Below are positions 7,041-14,968 of a DNA stretch of 64,000 nucleotides, one piece after another (position 1 is the first letter of the stretch; each line of letters starts with the position of its first letter). A program made the position numbers and the translations under genes. The notes beneath the pieces were generated by a model. The model searched no databases and was not told the origin of the DNA. It was given only the letters and a program-made list of their open reading frames with translations. Source of the DNA: Luteimonas salinisoli (GTDB lineage: Bacteria > Pseudomonadota > Gammaproteobacteria > Xanthomonadales > Xanthomonadaceae); contig NZ_JACCKA010000060.1 of NCBI RefSeq assembly GCF_013425525.1, forward strand, positions 19,850 through 83,849, read 5' to 3'.

Positions 7041-9959
7041 ATGACCTTCAAAACCACCCGGCTGCGCGATGCAGTCGTGCTCGCACTCGTCACCGGTATG
7101 ACGGGAGGCGCCGGCAGCGCCTTCGCGCAGGACGCGACGCCTGCTTCCGAGGAGTCGAGCGCGACGACGCTGGATGCCATCACCGTCACCGGAAGCCGCA
7201 TCACCACGCCCGGCCTCACCACCAACAGCCCCGTGCTCAGCGTCGAGCGCGAGGAGTTCATGCAGGCGCAGCCGGTTTCGGTCGAGGACTTCGTCAAGCA
7301 GCTGCCCAGCGTGGTGCCGTCGATGGGGCCCGGCATGAACAACGGCACCTCCGGCGCGGCGACCATCGATCTGCGCGGGCTCGGCCCCAACCGCACCCTG
7401 GTGCTGGTCGATGGCAGGCGCCCGGTCCCCTTCGATCTCTTCGGTGTGGTGGATACCAACACGATTCCGCTTGCGCTGCTGCAGAGCGTGGACGTCCTGA
7501 CCGGCGGCGCATCCACCGTGTACGGTGCCGACGCCATCGCCGGCGTGGCCAACTTCATCCTCAGAAGGGACTTCGAAGGCGTCGAGATCTCGAGCTCCTA
7601 TGGCCAGTCGAAGCATGGCGACGGTGCGCGCCAGAAGACCGACATCACCATCGGCGCCAATAGTCACGACGGCCGCGGCAACGTCGTGATGAACTTCGGG
7701 TACACCAAGACCGATCCGGTTCGGCAGGGCGATCGCCCATGGGGCGAGGCCTCGCGCTCTTCCAGCTCCGGCGCCGCGGTGGGCTCCGGCACCACGGTCC
7801 CCTCGCTGATAATCGGGCCGCCGGGCGTCTGGGGCGCGGTCGATCCGAGCACCGGGGTGAGGAGCGGGGTCGGCCAGATCGATCCCGCGACCGGCGAGAT
7901 CGTCGACAGCATCCAGACCTACAACTTCAATCCGGTGAACTATTACCAGACCTCGCTCGATCGCTACCAGATCACCGCTCTGGGCCGCTTCGAGATCAAC
8001 CGCCACGCCGAAGTCTACGGACAGGCCAACTACACGCGCTCGCAGGTCGACTCGACGCTCGCGCCCAGCGGGCTGTTCCTCGAGGCGGTCGACATCCCGA
8101 TCGGCAACCCGTTCATTCCCGAGCCTGCCAGGCAGCAGTTGTGCGCCGCCTACGACATCGCCGCCGCGGACTGCGTCGCGGGCAACACCACCCTGGTCGA
8201 GAACCTCACCGTCGGCCGCCGCCTGACCGAACTCGGGCCGCGTCTCAACAGCTTCGACACGAAGACGTTCCAGGTCACCGCGGGAATGCGCGGCGACATC
8301 AGCGACAATTGGCGCTACGACGCGTTCTGGTCGCATGGCGAATCCGAGCAGCTTCAGGTACGCGACAACTGGGGATCGTTCTCCAAGACCCTGCAGGCGC
8401 TGCTCGCGGTCGACCCGAACGAATGCCTGAATCCCTCCAACGGCTGCGTCCCGCTCGACATCTGGGGAGCGGAAGGCTCCATCACGCCGGAAATGGTCGG
8501 CTTCTTCAACCTGGACTCGTTCTCGCTCCAGAAGGTCGAGCAGGAGAACGCCGGGCTCAACGTTTCCGGCGACCTCGGCGGATTCCAAAGCCCGTGGAGC
8601 GACTACCCGATCGGTATCGCGGCAGGCTACGAGCATCGCCGGACCACGGCCTCGACCAGATCCGACGCGGCTTCGCAGGTCCTGGGCGAAGTGATGGGCA
8701 CCGGCGCGCCTACACCGGATCGCCATGGCGGCTTCCGGCTTCAGGAAGTCTACGCGGAAGTCATCGTGCCCCTCGTCAGCGGACTTCCCGGAATCAACTC
8801 CCTGTCGCTGGAAGCGGGCTACCGGCGCTCCGACTTCAAGACCAGCGCCGGCACCAGCGACGAGTACGGGAGCCACAAGATCGGTCTCGAGTGGACGCCG
8901 GTCGACTCCCTGCGGTTCCGCGGAATGATCCAGCGCGCGAACCGCGCGCCCAACATCAACGAACTCTTCGCACCGGTCGTGACGGGCCTGGGCAACCTGG
9001 ATACCGATCCATGCGGCGGCGGCGCGATCAACCAGGCCGAGGCCAACACGCCGGGAACGCTCTCGAACCTGTGCCGGCTCACCGGCGTGCCGGTGGCGAA
9101 CATCGGCGCGCTGCCGCAGCCCTCCGCGGGACAGGTCAACACGCTGGGGGGCGGCAACCCCCTGCTGACGCGCGAAACCGCAGACAGCGAGACGATCGGC
9201 CTGATCTGGACGCCGTCGGGAAGCCTTGCCGTCACGCTCGACTACTGGAAGATCGAGATGGAGGACATGATCTCGTTCCCCAGCGAGCTCGACGTGCTCA
9301 ATGGCTGCTACAGCCAGGAGCTCAATCCGAACCGCGAGTTCAACGCGTTCTGCGAGCTGATCGGCCGATCTCCGATCACGGGCACGTTCAACGGCTCCTC
9401 TTCCCCCGGCATCTTCCAGCAGACGACCAACCAGGGCCGCCTGAAGCGCGACGGCTTCGATCTCGGCATCCGCTACGGCCTCGACCTGGCCGACGCATGG
9501 GGCCGCCTCGATTTCGCCCTGGATGCGACCCGGTACACCAGCAACGACTTCCAGGCCACGCCCGCCTCCGTCAACCGCGACTGCCTGGGCTACTACAGCA
9601 CGAGCTGCACCCCGAACTCGGAGTTCAAGTCGTCCTTCCGTACCACCTGGAACGTCAACGACATGGCCCTCTCGCTGGCTTGGCGCCATACCAGCAGGCT
9701 CGAGGTCGAACCCGATACCGGCAACTGGTTCGAGGACTACCGCGAAATCCCCGCCTACAACTACTTCGACCTGAGCGCGAAGTACAGGACGCCCTTCAAC
9801 ACGGAGATCTCGCTCTCGGTGAACAACCTCGCCGACAAGAAGCCGCCCATCGTTGGCAACACCATCGGCTCGACCAGCGAGAACAGCGGCAATACCTATC
9901 CGCAGTTCTACGACTCGATCGGCAGGTACTACACGCTCGGCGTTACCGTCAACTTCTAG
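7041..9959 (+). CDS. TonB-dependent outer-membrane receptor
   Basis: 972 residues. A signal peptide (cleavage near AFA-QD, residue about 30) is followed by a TonB-box-like LDAITVTGSRI (about 50-60). The plug domain contains RGLGPNRTLVLVDGRR and GGASTVYGADAIAGVANFILRRDFEG. The beta-barrel ends with an aromatic C-terminus (GVTVNF). GGAGAG lies ten bases before the ATG. Such receptors import siderophores, vitamin B12, sugars or plant-derived compounds using TonB energy. The substrate cannot be read from sequence, and no transporter or sugar enzyme lies next to it. The only nearby regulator is an AraC gene downstream. A strong terminator directly follows the stop codon. Confidence 0.95.
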   Translation: MTFKTTRLRDAVVLALVTGMTGGAGSAFAQDATPASEESSATTLDAITVTGSRITTPGLTTNSPVLSVEREEFMQAQPVSVEDFVKQLPSVVPSMGPGMNNGTSGAATIDLRGLGPNRTLVLVDGRRPVPFDLFGVVDTNTIPLALLQSVDVLTGGASTVYGADAIAGVANFILRRDFEGVEISSSYGQSKHGDGARQKTDITIGANSHDGRGNVVMNFGYTKTDPVRQGDRPWGEASRSSSSGAAVGSGTTVPSLIIGPPGVWGAVDPSTGVRSGVGQIDPATGEIVDSIQTYNFNPVNYYQTSLDRYQITALGRFEINRHAEVYGQANYTRSQVDSTLAPSGLFLEAVDIPIGNPFIPEPARQQLCAAYDIAAADCVAGNTTLVENLTVGRRLTELGPRLNSFDTKTFQVTAGMRGDISDNWRYDAFWSHGESEQLQVRDNWGSFSKTLQALLAVDPNECLNPSNGCVPLDIWGAEGSITPEMVGFFNLDSFSLQKVEQENAGLNVSGDLGGFQSPWSDYPIGIAAGYEHRRTTASTRSDAASQVLGEVMGTGAPTPDRHGGFRLQEVYAEVIVPLVSGLPGINSLSLEAGYRRSDFKTSAGTSDEYGSHKIGLEWTPVDSLRFRGMIQRANRAPNINELFAPVVTGLGNLDTDPCGGGAINQAEANTPGTLSNLCRLTGVPVANIGALPQPSAGQVNTLGGGNPLLTRETADSETIGLIWTPSGSLAVTLDYWKIEMEDMISFPSELDVLNGCYSQELNPNREFNAFCELIGRSPITGTFNGSSSPGIFQQTTNQGRLKRDGFDLGIRYGLDLADAWGRLDFALDATRYTSNDFQATPASVNRDCLGYYSTSCTPNSEFKSSFRTTWNVNDMALSLAWRHTSRLEVEPDTGNWFEDYREIPAYNYFDLSAKYRTPFNTEISLSVNNLADKKPPIVGNTIGSTSENSGNTYPQFYDSIGRYYTLGVTVNF

Positions 9960-9980
9960 GCCGCCGATCCACAGCAACCC

Positions 9981-10017
9981 GCAGCGACGGCCCGAGAGGC
10001 CGTCGCTGCTTCTCGTG
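9981..10017 (+). terminator. intrinsic terminator of the TonB-dependent receptor gene
   Basis: A perfect 12-bp stem (GCAGCGACGGCC at 9981-9992 and GGCCGTCGCTGC at 9998-10009) around a five-base loop, followed by a short T/C-rich tail (TTCTC). It lies 22 bases after the receptor stop codon. The short U-run makes it less canonical than the second terminator at 10217. Confidence 0.75.
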
Positions 10018-10216
10018 CGCGCGGATGCACATCGCAAGCACGCACAGGCGCCAGCAAGGCCGGTCGCGAAGGACAACCTCCGCGGAGAACCCGCGGCACG
10101 CTATGCCGGTCCGCATTGCTCGTCTCTCTCTCCGGCAAGGCTGGCAGTCGGTTCCAGCGATTCTCCCCGTCGCGATCATCATTCCAAAGGAACCGCCACC
10201 ACCATCTGTGGACATC

Positions 10217-10241
10217 GCCCGGTCCGTCCGGGCTTTTTTTT
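10217..10241 (+). terminator. strong orphan intrinsic terminator
   Basis: A GCCCGG/CCGGGC stem (10217-10222 and 10228-10233) with a five-base loop is followed by eight consecutive T residues (10234-10241). It is a canonical Rho-independent terminator on the plus strand. No convincing coding sequence ends just before it, and the receptor already has its own terminator 210 bases upstream. Confidence 0.8.
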
Positions 10242-10675
10242 GTTCTTCTCCCAGCTCCGGGGCGCGAACGACATGAACGCCCCCGATACCGATCGACGCG
10301 GCGATGGCCGTGGCGCGATGGGCGTCCCGGCCGCATCCGGTGGCGGAAACCGATTTCCGGGCGGCGCCCGCCCGCTCCGTGCGCGGCGCCGGGGGCCTGC
10401 GCTGCATTCGGCAGTCCGGTTCTCGCCGGCCAGGCCGCGGATTGGCCCCATCGAATCGCGCCGGATTGGCGCCTCAACCGGGCCACCGTCGTCGCTAGTC
10501 TGGCAATGACGGCGGCATACGCGAAGCAACGCATCTGCGTGCCGCGGCATATCCGGCCGACGTTCGGCACACAGGACGAACGGTTCGTCCCGCCGGAGCT
10601 GCCGTTGCCCACCGCGCGATTGCCGTCTCGGGGCTTCGTAGCGAAATTCTCCGACACCGAAAGCGGAACACCGCC
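10242..10675. other. non-coding stretch upstream of the AraC regulator
   Basis: 434 bases without a credible gene. The only structure noted is a pair of direct repeats, GGATTGGC at 10439-10446 and 10463-10470, 24 bases apart, some 206 bases before the AraC start codon. They could be regulator half-sites, but the distance is large. Open frames here read as low-complexity Arg/Pro/Gly protein and were not called. Confidence 0.4.
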
Positions 10676-11590
10676 ATGCCCATCCTCTATCGACCGTTGC
10701 GTTCCCACGAACTGCTCGACCTGTCCGCGCCCGACGACTCGCTGCACGTCTGCCATGGCGGCGGTCGCAATCTCCAGCTGGCGGTTCCGTCCCGCTGGAT
10801 CAGCTTCTGGCTGCCGCTGAAGGAGGGGGTCGAACTGGAGGCGCCGGACTGCCGCTGGCTGTTGCGACCGGGCGAACTGCTGGTCTGGCGCGACGGCCCG
10901 CTGCAGGCGGGCAACCGCCGCGACGGGCGCTGGCTGGCGGTGTGCGGAAGTCCCGCGGCCTGGGCGCGTTACCAGCGCGCACGGCCCGGCGAACCGGCGA
11001 TCGGGCTGTTGCCGTCGGAATCGCGCTGCACGCGCGCACTGCGCCGGCTGGGCGTACGGCTCGCGCGCGTGGCGCGGCGGCCGGAGCTGTGCCCGCTGGA
11101 CGTCGGCGCGGTCGCCGGGATGCTGAGCGCGGCGCTGACCGAGCACCAGCGCGACCTGCATGCGCTGTTGCCGCGATGCGCCGGGCGCACCTTGCTGCGC
11201 CGGCAGCAGACGCTGATGCGGCTGCTGCGGGTGCGGCACCTGATCCGCCGGCACGACGAGGGACGCGTCGACCTGGCGCAGCTGGCCGCCAGCGCGAACT
11301 ACTCCCCTTGCCATCTGATCCGCAGCTACCGCGACGTGTTCGGCGAAACGCCGTCCGAATACGCCGCGCGGTTGCGCTCGGAGCGCGCATGGCAACTGGT
11401 GCGCGAAACGCGGATGCCCGTATGCGAGATCACGGCCGCGCTCGGCTTCGAAAGCCAGAGCGCGTTCTGTCGCGCGTTCAAGGGCACCTTCGGCATGACC
11501 ACCACGCAGGCCCGGCGGCTCGCGGATCCGGTGCCGTTGCGTGCCGGGACGGCATGCGCGCCGGAAATGGCCTGCGCCCAGGCGGCCTGA
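10676..11590 (+). CDS. AraC family transcriptional regulator
   Basis: 304 residues. The C-terminal 100 residues form the AraC/XylS double helix-turn-helix domain: VDLAQLAASANYSPCHLIRSYRD (about 200-222) and MPVCEITAALGFESQSAFCRAFKGTFG (about 247-273). The N-terminal 170 residues form a cupin-like effector region (WLLRPGELLVWRDGPLQAG) without recognisable ligand residues. It lies between the TonB-dependent receptor and the convergent transhydrogenase genes. The receptor is a possible target, but no specific operator ties them together. Confidence 0.88.
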   Translation: MPILYRPLRSHELLDLSAPDDSLHVCHGGGRNLQLAVPSRWISFWLPLKEGVELEAPDCRWLLRPGELLVWRDGPLQAGNRRDGRWLAVCGSPAAWARYQRARPGEPAIGLLPSESRCTRALRRLGVRLARVARRPELCPLDVGAVAGMLSAALTEHQRDLHALLPRCAGRTLLRRQQTLMRLLRVRHLIRRHDEGRVDLAQLAASANYSPCHLIRSYRDVFGETPSEYAARLRSERAWQLVRETRMPVCEITAALGFESQSAFCRAFKGTFGMTTTQARRLADPVPLRAGTACAPEMACAQAA

Positions 11591-11653
11591 CCGGAGCCCA
11601 GAGTCCGCCGTCGCATGCGGCCCGACGCGGAACGTGCCGCCGGCCGCGCGCGG

Positions 11654-13057
11654 TCAGTGGCCTCCGTCCAGCGCCTTGAGCTCGCTGACCAGCGCATTGG
11701 CCATCTCGGAGCCGTCGCCGTACAGCATCCGGGTGTTGTCGGCGTAGAAGAGCGCGTTCTCGATGCCGGCGAAACCGGTGCCCTTGCCGCGCTTGATGAC
11801 GATGGTGTTCTTCGAATTCACCACGTCGAGGATCGGCATGCCGTAGATCGGGCTGGCCGGGTCGGTCTTCGCCACCGGGTTGACCACGTCGTTGGCGCCG
11901 ATCACCAGCGACACGTCGGTGTTGGCGAACTCCGGATTGATGTCGTCCATGTCGGCGATCATCTCGTAAGGCACGCCGGCCTCGGCCAGCAGCACGTTCA
12001 TGTGCCCGGGCATGCGCCCGGCCACCGGGTGGATCGCGAACTTCACCTTGACCCCGCGCTCGGTGAGCCGCTGGGTCAGCTCCCAGATCTTGTGCTGCGC
12101 CTGGGCCACCGCCATGCCGTAGCCGGGCACGATCACCACGCGGTCGGCGAAGGCCATCATCGCCGCGACGTCGCCGGCCTCGATCGGCTTCTGGGTGCCG
12201 GCGATCTCCTGCGCCTGGCCGCCACCGCCGAAGTTGGAGAACAGCACGCTCCGGATCGAGCGGTTCATCGCCTTGGCCATCAGCCGGGTCAGCAGCATGC
12301 CGGCCGCGCCGACCATGGTGCCGGCGATGATCAGCGCCTCGTTGCCGAGCACGTAGCCCTCGAAGGCCACGGCCAGGCCGGTCAAGGCGTTGTACAGCGA
12401 GATCACCACCGGCATGTCGGCACCGCCGATCGGCAGCGTCATCAGCACGCCCAGGATGAGCGCCGCCACGAAGAACGCGATCACCAGCGGAACGCCCAGC
12501 GAGTGGATCACCGCCCCGCCCAGCATCAGCGCGGCCAGGAACACCGCCCCATTGAACAGCTGCTGGCCGCGGAAGGCGTAGCGCTTGTCCATGCGCCCGT
12601 CGAGCTTGGCCCACGCGATCACCGAACCCGACAGCGCCACCGCGCCGATCAGCGCGCCCAGCACCGCCAGCACCAGCACCACCATGCCCGGCGCCGCCCC
12701 GGCATCGGACCAGCGCAACAGTTCGACCGCTCCGATCGCCGCCGCCGAGCCGCCGCCCAGACCGTTGTACAGCGCCACCATCTGCGGCATGTCGGTGATG
12801 GCGACCTTCTTGCCGGAGTACCAGGCCAGGCCGGCGCCGATCAGGATCGCCAGCAGGATCAGTCCGATGTTCTGCAGGCCGGGCAGGAAGAACGTCGCCA
12901 CGGTGGCGATCACCATGCCGTAGCCGGCCCAGAGGATGCCGCTGCGCGCGGTCAGTGGCGAGGCCATCCGCTGCAACCCGAGCAGGAACAGGGTGGCGGC
13001 GACCAGGTAGCTCACCTTCACCGCCAGCGACAGCAGCTCCGGCAGCGACCCGGTCAT
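11654..13057 (-). CDS. pntB: proton-translocating NAD(P) transhydrogenase subunit beta
   Basis: 467 residues, the usual length. The first 270 residues contain about nine membrane helices (domain II). The C-terminal domain III binds NADP(H), with the GYGMAVAQAQ fingerprint (about 315-325) and a conserved end (VIKRGKGTGFAGIENALFY, DGSEMANALVSEL). The enzyme passes hydride from NADH to NADP+ at the cytoplasmic face, driven by proton entry, and so supplies NADPH. The start overlaps the stop of pntAb by four bases (ATGA), so translation is coupled. NADPH from it could feed the AhpF and thioredoxin-type reductases of the cell. Confidence 0.96.
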   Translation of the reverse strand: MTGSLPELLSLAVKVSYLVAATLFLLGLQRMASPLTARSGILWAGYGMVIATVATFFLPGLQNIGLILLAILIGAGLAWYSGKKVAITDMPQMVALYNGLGGGSAAAIGAVELLRWSDAGAAPGMVVLVLAVLGALIGAVALSGSVIAWAKLDGRMDKRYAFRGQQLFNGAVFLAALMLGGAVIHSLGVPLVIAFFVAALILGVLMTLPIGGADMPVVISLYNALTGLAVAFEGYVLGNEALIIAGTMVGAAGMLLTRLMAKAMNRSIRSVLFSNFGGGGQAQEIAGTQKPIEAGDVAAMMAFADRVVIVPGYGMAVAQAQHKIWELTQRLTERGVKVKFAIHPVAGRMPGHMNVLLAEAGVPYEMIADMDDINPEFANTDVSLVIGANDVVNPVAKTDPASPIYGMPILDVVNSKNTIVIKRGKGTGFAGIENALFYADNTRMLYGDGSEMANALVSELKALDGGH

Positions 13058-13365
13058 GCCCGGTCTCCCGCGCCCGCGCCCGGCTTGCGGCTGGACTTGA
13101 ACATCTCCAGCATGCGCTCGGTCACGACGTAGCCGCCTGCGGCATTGCCCGCGCCCATCAGCACCGCGAGGAAGCCGATGGCCTTCTCCAACGCGGTGTC
13201 GGCATGGCCCAGCACCACCATTGCCCCGATCAGCACGATGCCGTGGATGAAATTGGACCCCGACATCAGCGGGGTATGCAGGATCACCGGGACCCGCGAG
13301 ATGATCACGTGGCCGGCGATCGCCGCCAGCATGAAGATGTACAGGGCCACGAAACCGTCGATCAT
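13054..13365 (-). CDS. pntAb: NAD(P) transhydrogenase subunit alpha part 2 (membrane part)
   Basis: 103 residues with three or four membrane helices. MIDGFVALYIFMLAAIAGH and VPVILHTPLMSGSNFIHGIV are hallmark sequences of the small alpha-2 subunit. The ATG at 13365 has GGGAG nine bases upstream, so the short N-terminal extension available in frame is not needed. It is followed by pntB with a four-base overlap. The NAD-binding part, pntAa, is not adjacent: it lies 1.6 kb upstream on the same strand, beyond three genes of the opposite orientation. Confidence 0.94.
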   Translation of the reverse strand: MIDGFVALYIFMLAAIAGHVIISRVPVILHTPLMSGSNFIHGIVLIGAMVVLGHADTALEKAIGFLAVLMGAGNAAGGYVVTERMLEMFKSSRKPGAGAGDRA

Positions 13366-13494
13366 GCAGCGCTCCCCGGATCCGGTCTGTGCTGCATCAT
13401 AACCGCACATGAACCCGATGCCAGCCGGTCAACCGGCGCCCTGCCCGGGCGTTGACGGACGTGACCCCCGGCAGCAGCGGACCGACCGACACAG

Positions 13495-14139
13495 GTGGAC
13501 GGCAATTTCGACCATGACCGCAACGCCCCGCTCCCGCCGCGCCCCGGGCCCGTCCGGGACGCCGGGCTCGCGTCGGTGAACGCCCCCTTCGCCAGCGCCG
13601 CATCGCCATCGGCTGCCGCGCCCGCGCCGGCGGCGGCCTCGCTCGACGTGTTCTTCGCCCAGGTTCGCGCCCGCGCGTTTCGCTTCGCCGAGATCGGCCT
13701 GCGCAACCGCGACGACGCGCTGGACGCGGTGCAGGACGCGATGACCCGCATGCTCGGCTATCGCGAGCGCCCTGCCGAGGAATGGACCGCGCTGTTCTGG
13801 ACCGTGCTGCGCAGCCGCATCGTCGACATCCAGCGCCGCCGGATGTTCCGGCTGAGCTGGATGGCGGTCAGCGGCGACGACGTGCAGGAAGGCCCGGACT
13901 GGGCCGACGCCGGCCCCGATCCGGCCCGCGCCCACGAAGGGCGCGAGGCCTATGCGCAGCTCGTCGCCGCGCTGCGCGAGCTGCCGCGCCGGCAGCGCGA
14001 GGCATTCGGCCTGCGGGTGCTCGAGGAGCTCGACGTGGCCACCACCGCCAGGGCGATGGGCTGCAGCGAGGGCTCGGTGAAGACCCACCTCTCTCGCGCC
14101 CGCGAGGCGCTGCAGAAACGACTGGAGGAATTCCGATGA
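13495..14139 (+). CDS. ECF-type RNA polymerase sigma factor
   Basis: 214 residues. Region 2 (ALDAVQDAMTRMLGY, TVLRSRIVDIQRRR; about 80-125) and region 4 (LPRRQREAFGLRVLEELDVATTARAMGCSEGSVKTHLSRAREAL; about 160-208) are clear. An Ala/Pro-rich 50-residue N-terminus precedes region 2 and may not all be translated; the GTG at 13495 and a later GTG near 13576 are both possible. The TGA overlaps the ATG of the next gene. In this group of bacteria such sigma factors are often followed by a membrane-anchored inhibitor and a small exported protein, as seen here. Confidence 0.88.
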   Translation: MDGNFDHDRNAPLPPRPGPVRDAGLASVNAPFASAASPSAAAPAPAAASLDVFFAQVRARAFRFAEIGLRNRDDALDAVQDAMTRMLGYRERPAEEWTALFWTVLRSRIVDIQRRRMFRLSWMAVSGDDVQEGPDWADAGPDPARAHEGREAYAQLVAALRELPRRQREAFGLRVLEELDVATTARAMGCSEGSVKTHLSRAREALQKRLEEFR

Positions 14140-14519
14140 CCGATCCCACCGAGAACGACGCGCGTTTCGACCGCGCCGCCAGGGCGCGCCACCAGGCGGC
14201 GCTGGACCGCATCGCACCGCACACGCTGGCGCGCCTGCGCCCGAGGCCGGCGTCCGCCCCCGCACGCGCTCGACCCCGGCCGTGGGGGTGGTCGCTTGCC
14301 GGCGCCGGTGCCGCGGCGCTGGCGCTGGCGGTCGGGATCGGCACGCTCGCTCCCGACGAGCCCGCGCCCAGCCCGACCGCGGTGGTGCAGGCGCCGGCGG
14401 CGGCCGCGCCGGTCGCCGACCCCGATCCGTACCGGGACGCCCTGGCGGCGTTCGAGGAGGATCCCGAGATGTTCCTCTGGCTGGCCTCCGCCGAGGCCGC
14501 GCCGCTGGCGATGGAGTAA
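14136..14519 (+). CDS. single-span membrane protein, probable anti-sigma factor
   Basis: 127 residues. A charged cytoplasmic N-terminal part (1-45) is followed by one membrane helix (about 50-70, WSLAGAGAAALALAVGIGTL) and an Ala/Pro-rich periplasmic tail ending in an acidic FEEDPEMFLWLASAEAAP segment. It overlaps the sigma gene by four bases (ATGA), so the two are translationally coupled. One cytoplasmic segment, one helix and a periplasmic end is the layout of ECF anti-sigma factors. No anti-sigma motif (HxxxCxxC) is present, so the role rests on context. Confidence 0.6.
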   Translation: MTDPTENDARFDRAARARHQAALDRIAPHTLARLRPRPASAPARARPRPWGWSLAGAGAAALALAVGIGTLAPDEPAPSPTAVVQAPAAAAPVADPDPYRDALAAFEEDPEMFLWLASAEAAPLAME

Positions 14520-14526
14520 CGAGCCG

Positions 14527-14940
14527 ATGCGCAATTCGATCACCCTCATCGCCCTGCTGGCGCTACCGCTGGCGGCCCCGGCCTGGGATCAGCCGGAGCG
14601 GCAGGCGCCCCCGGCCTGGGACCAGCTCGACGCCGAGCAGCGCGAAGCGCTGATCGCCCCGGTGCGCGACCGCTGGAACGACGAGCCGCAGGCGCGCGAG
14701 CACATGCTGCGCCATGCCGAACGCTGGCAGCGGATGACCCCCGAGGAGCGTCGCAGCGCCCACCGCGGCATGCGGCGCTGGAAGCACATGAGTCCGGAGC
14801 GGCAGGAACAGACCCGGGTGCTGTTCCGGCAGCTGCGGGCGCTCCCCGAGGACGAGCGCCGCGCGCTGCGCGAGCGCTGGAACGCGATGACCCCGGAACA
14901 GCGGCAGCAGTGGCTGCGGGAGAACCGGCCGCAGGAGTGA
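14527..14940 (+). CDS. DUF3106 exported protein
   Basis: 137 residues with a signal peptide (MRNSITLIALLALPLAAPA-WD). The mature part is rich in Trp, Arg and Gln and carries repeated W-x-x-M(T/S)PE-x-R units (WQRMTPEERR, WKHMSPERQE, WNAMTPEQRQQ), the pattern of DUF3106 proteins. It is predicted fully helical and resembles LTxxQ/CpxP-type periplasmic sensors in style. It follows the sigma and anti-sigma-like genes by seven bases and is likely the third gene of that operon. It could act as a periplasmic stress sensor, but this is unproven. Confidence 0.8.
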   Translation: MRNSITLIALLALPLAAPAWDQPERQAPPAWDQLDAEQREALIAPVRDRWNDEPQAREHMLRHAERWQRMTPEERRSAHRGMRRWKHMSPERQEQTRVLFRQLRALPEDERRALRERWNAMTPEQRQQWLRENRPQE

Positions 14941-14968
14941 ACCCGACCGCTGCGGTCCCGCGGCGGCC

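Noticed and set aside
7020..10076. 1018-codon minus-strand frame antisense to the TonB-dependent receptor
   Set aside because: Long antisense open frames are common in high-GC genes; the composition is not protein-like and the plus-strand frame has a signal peptide, plug and barrel.
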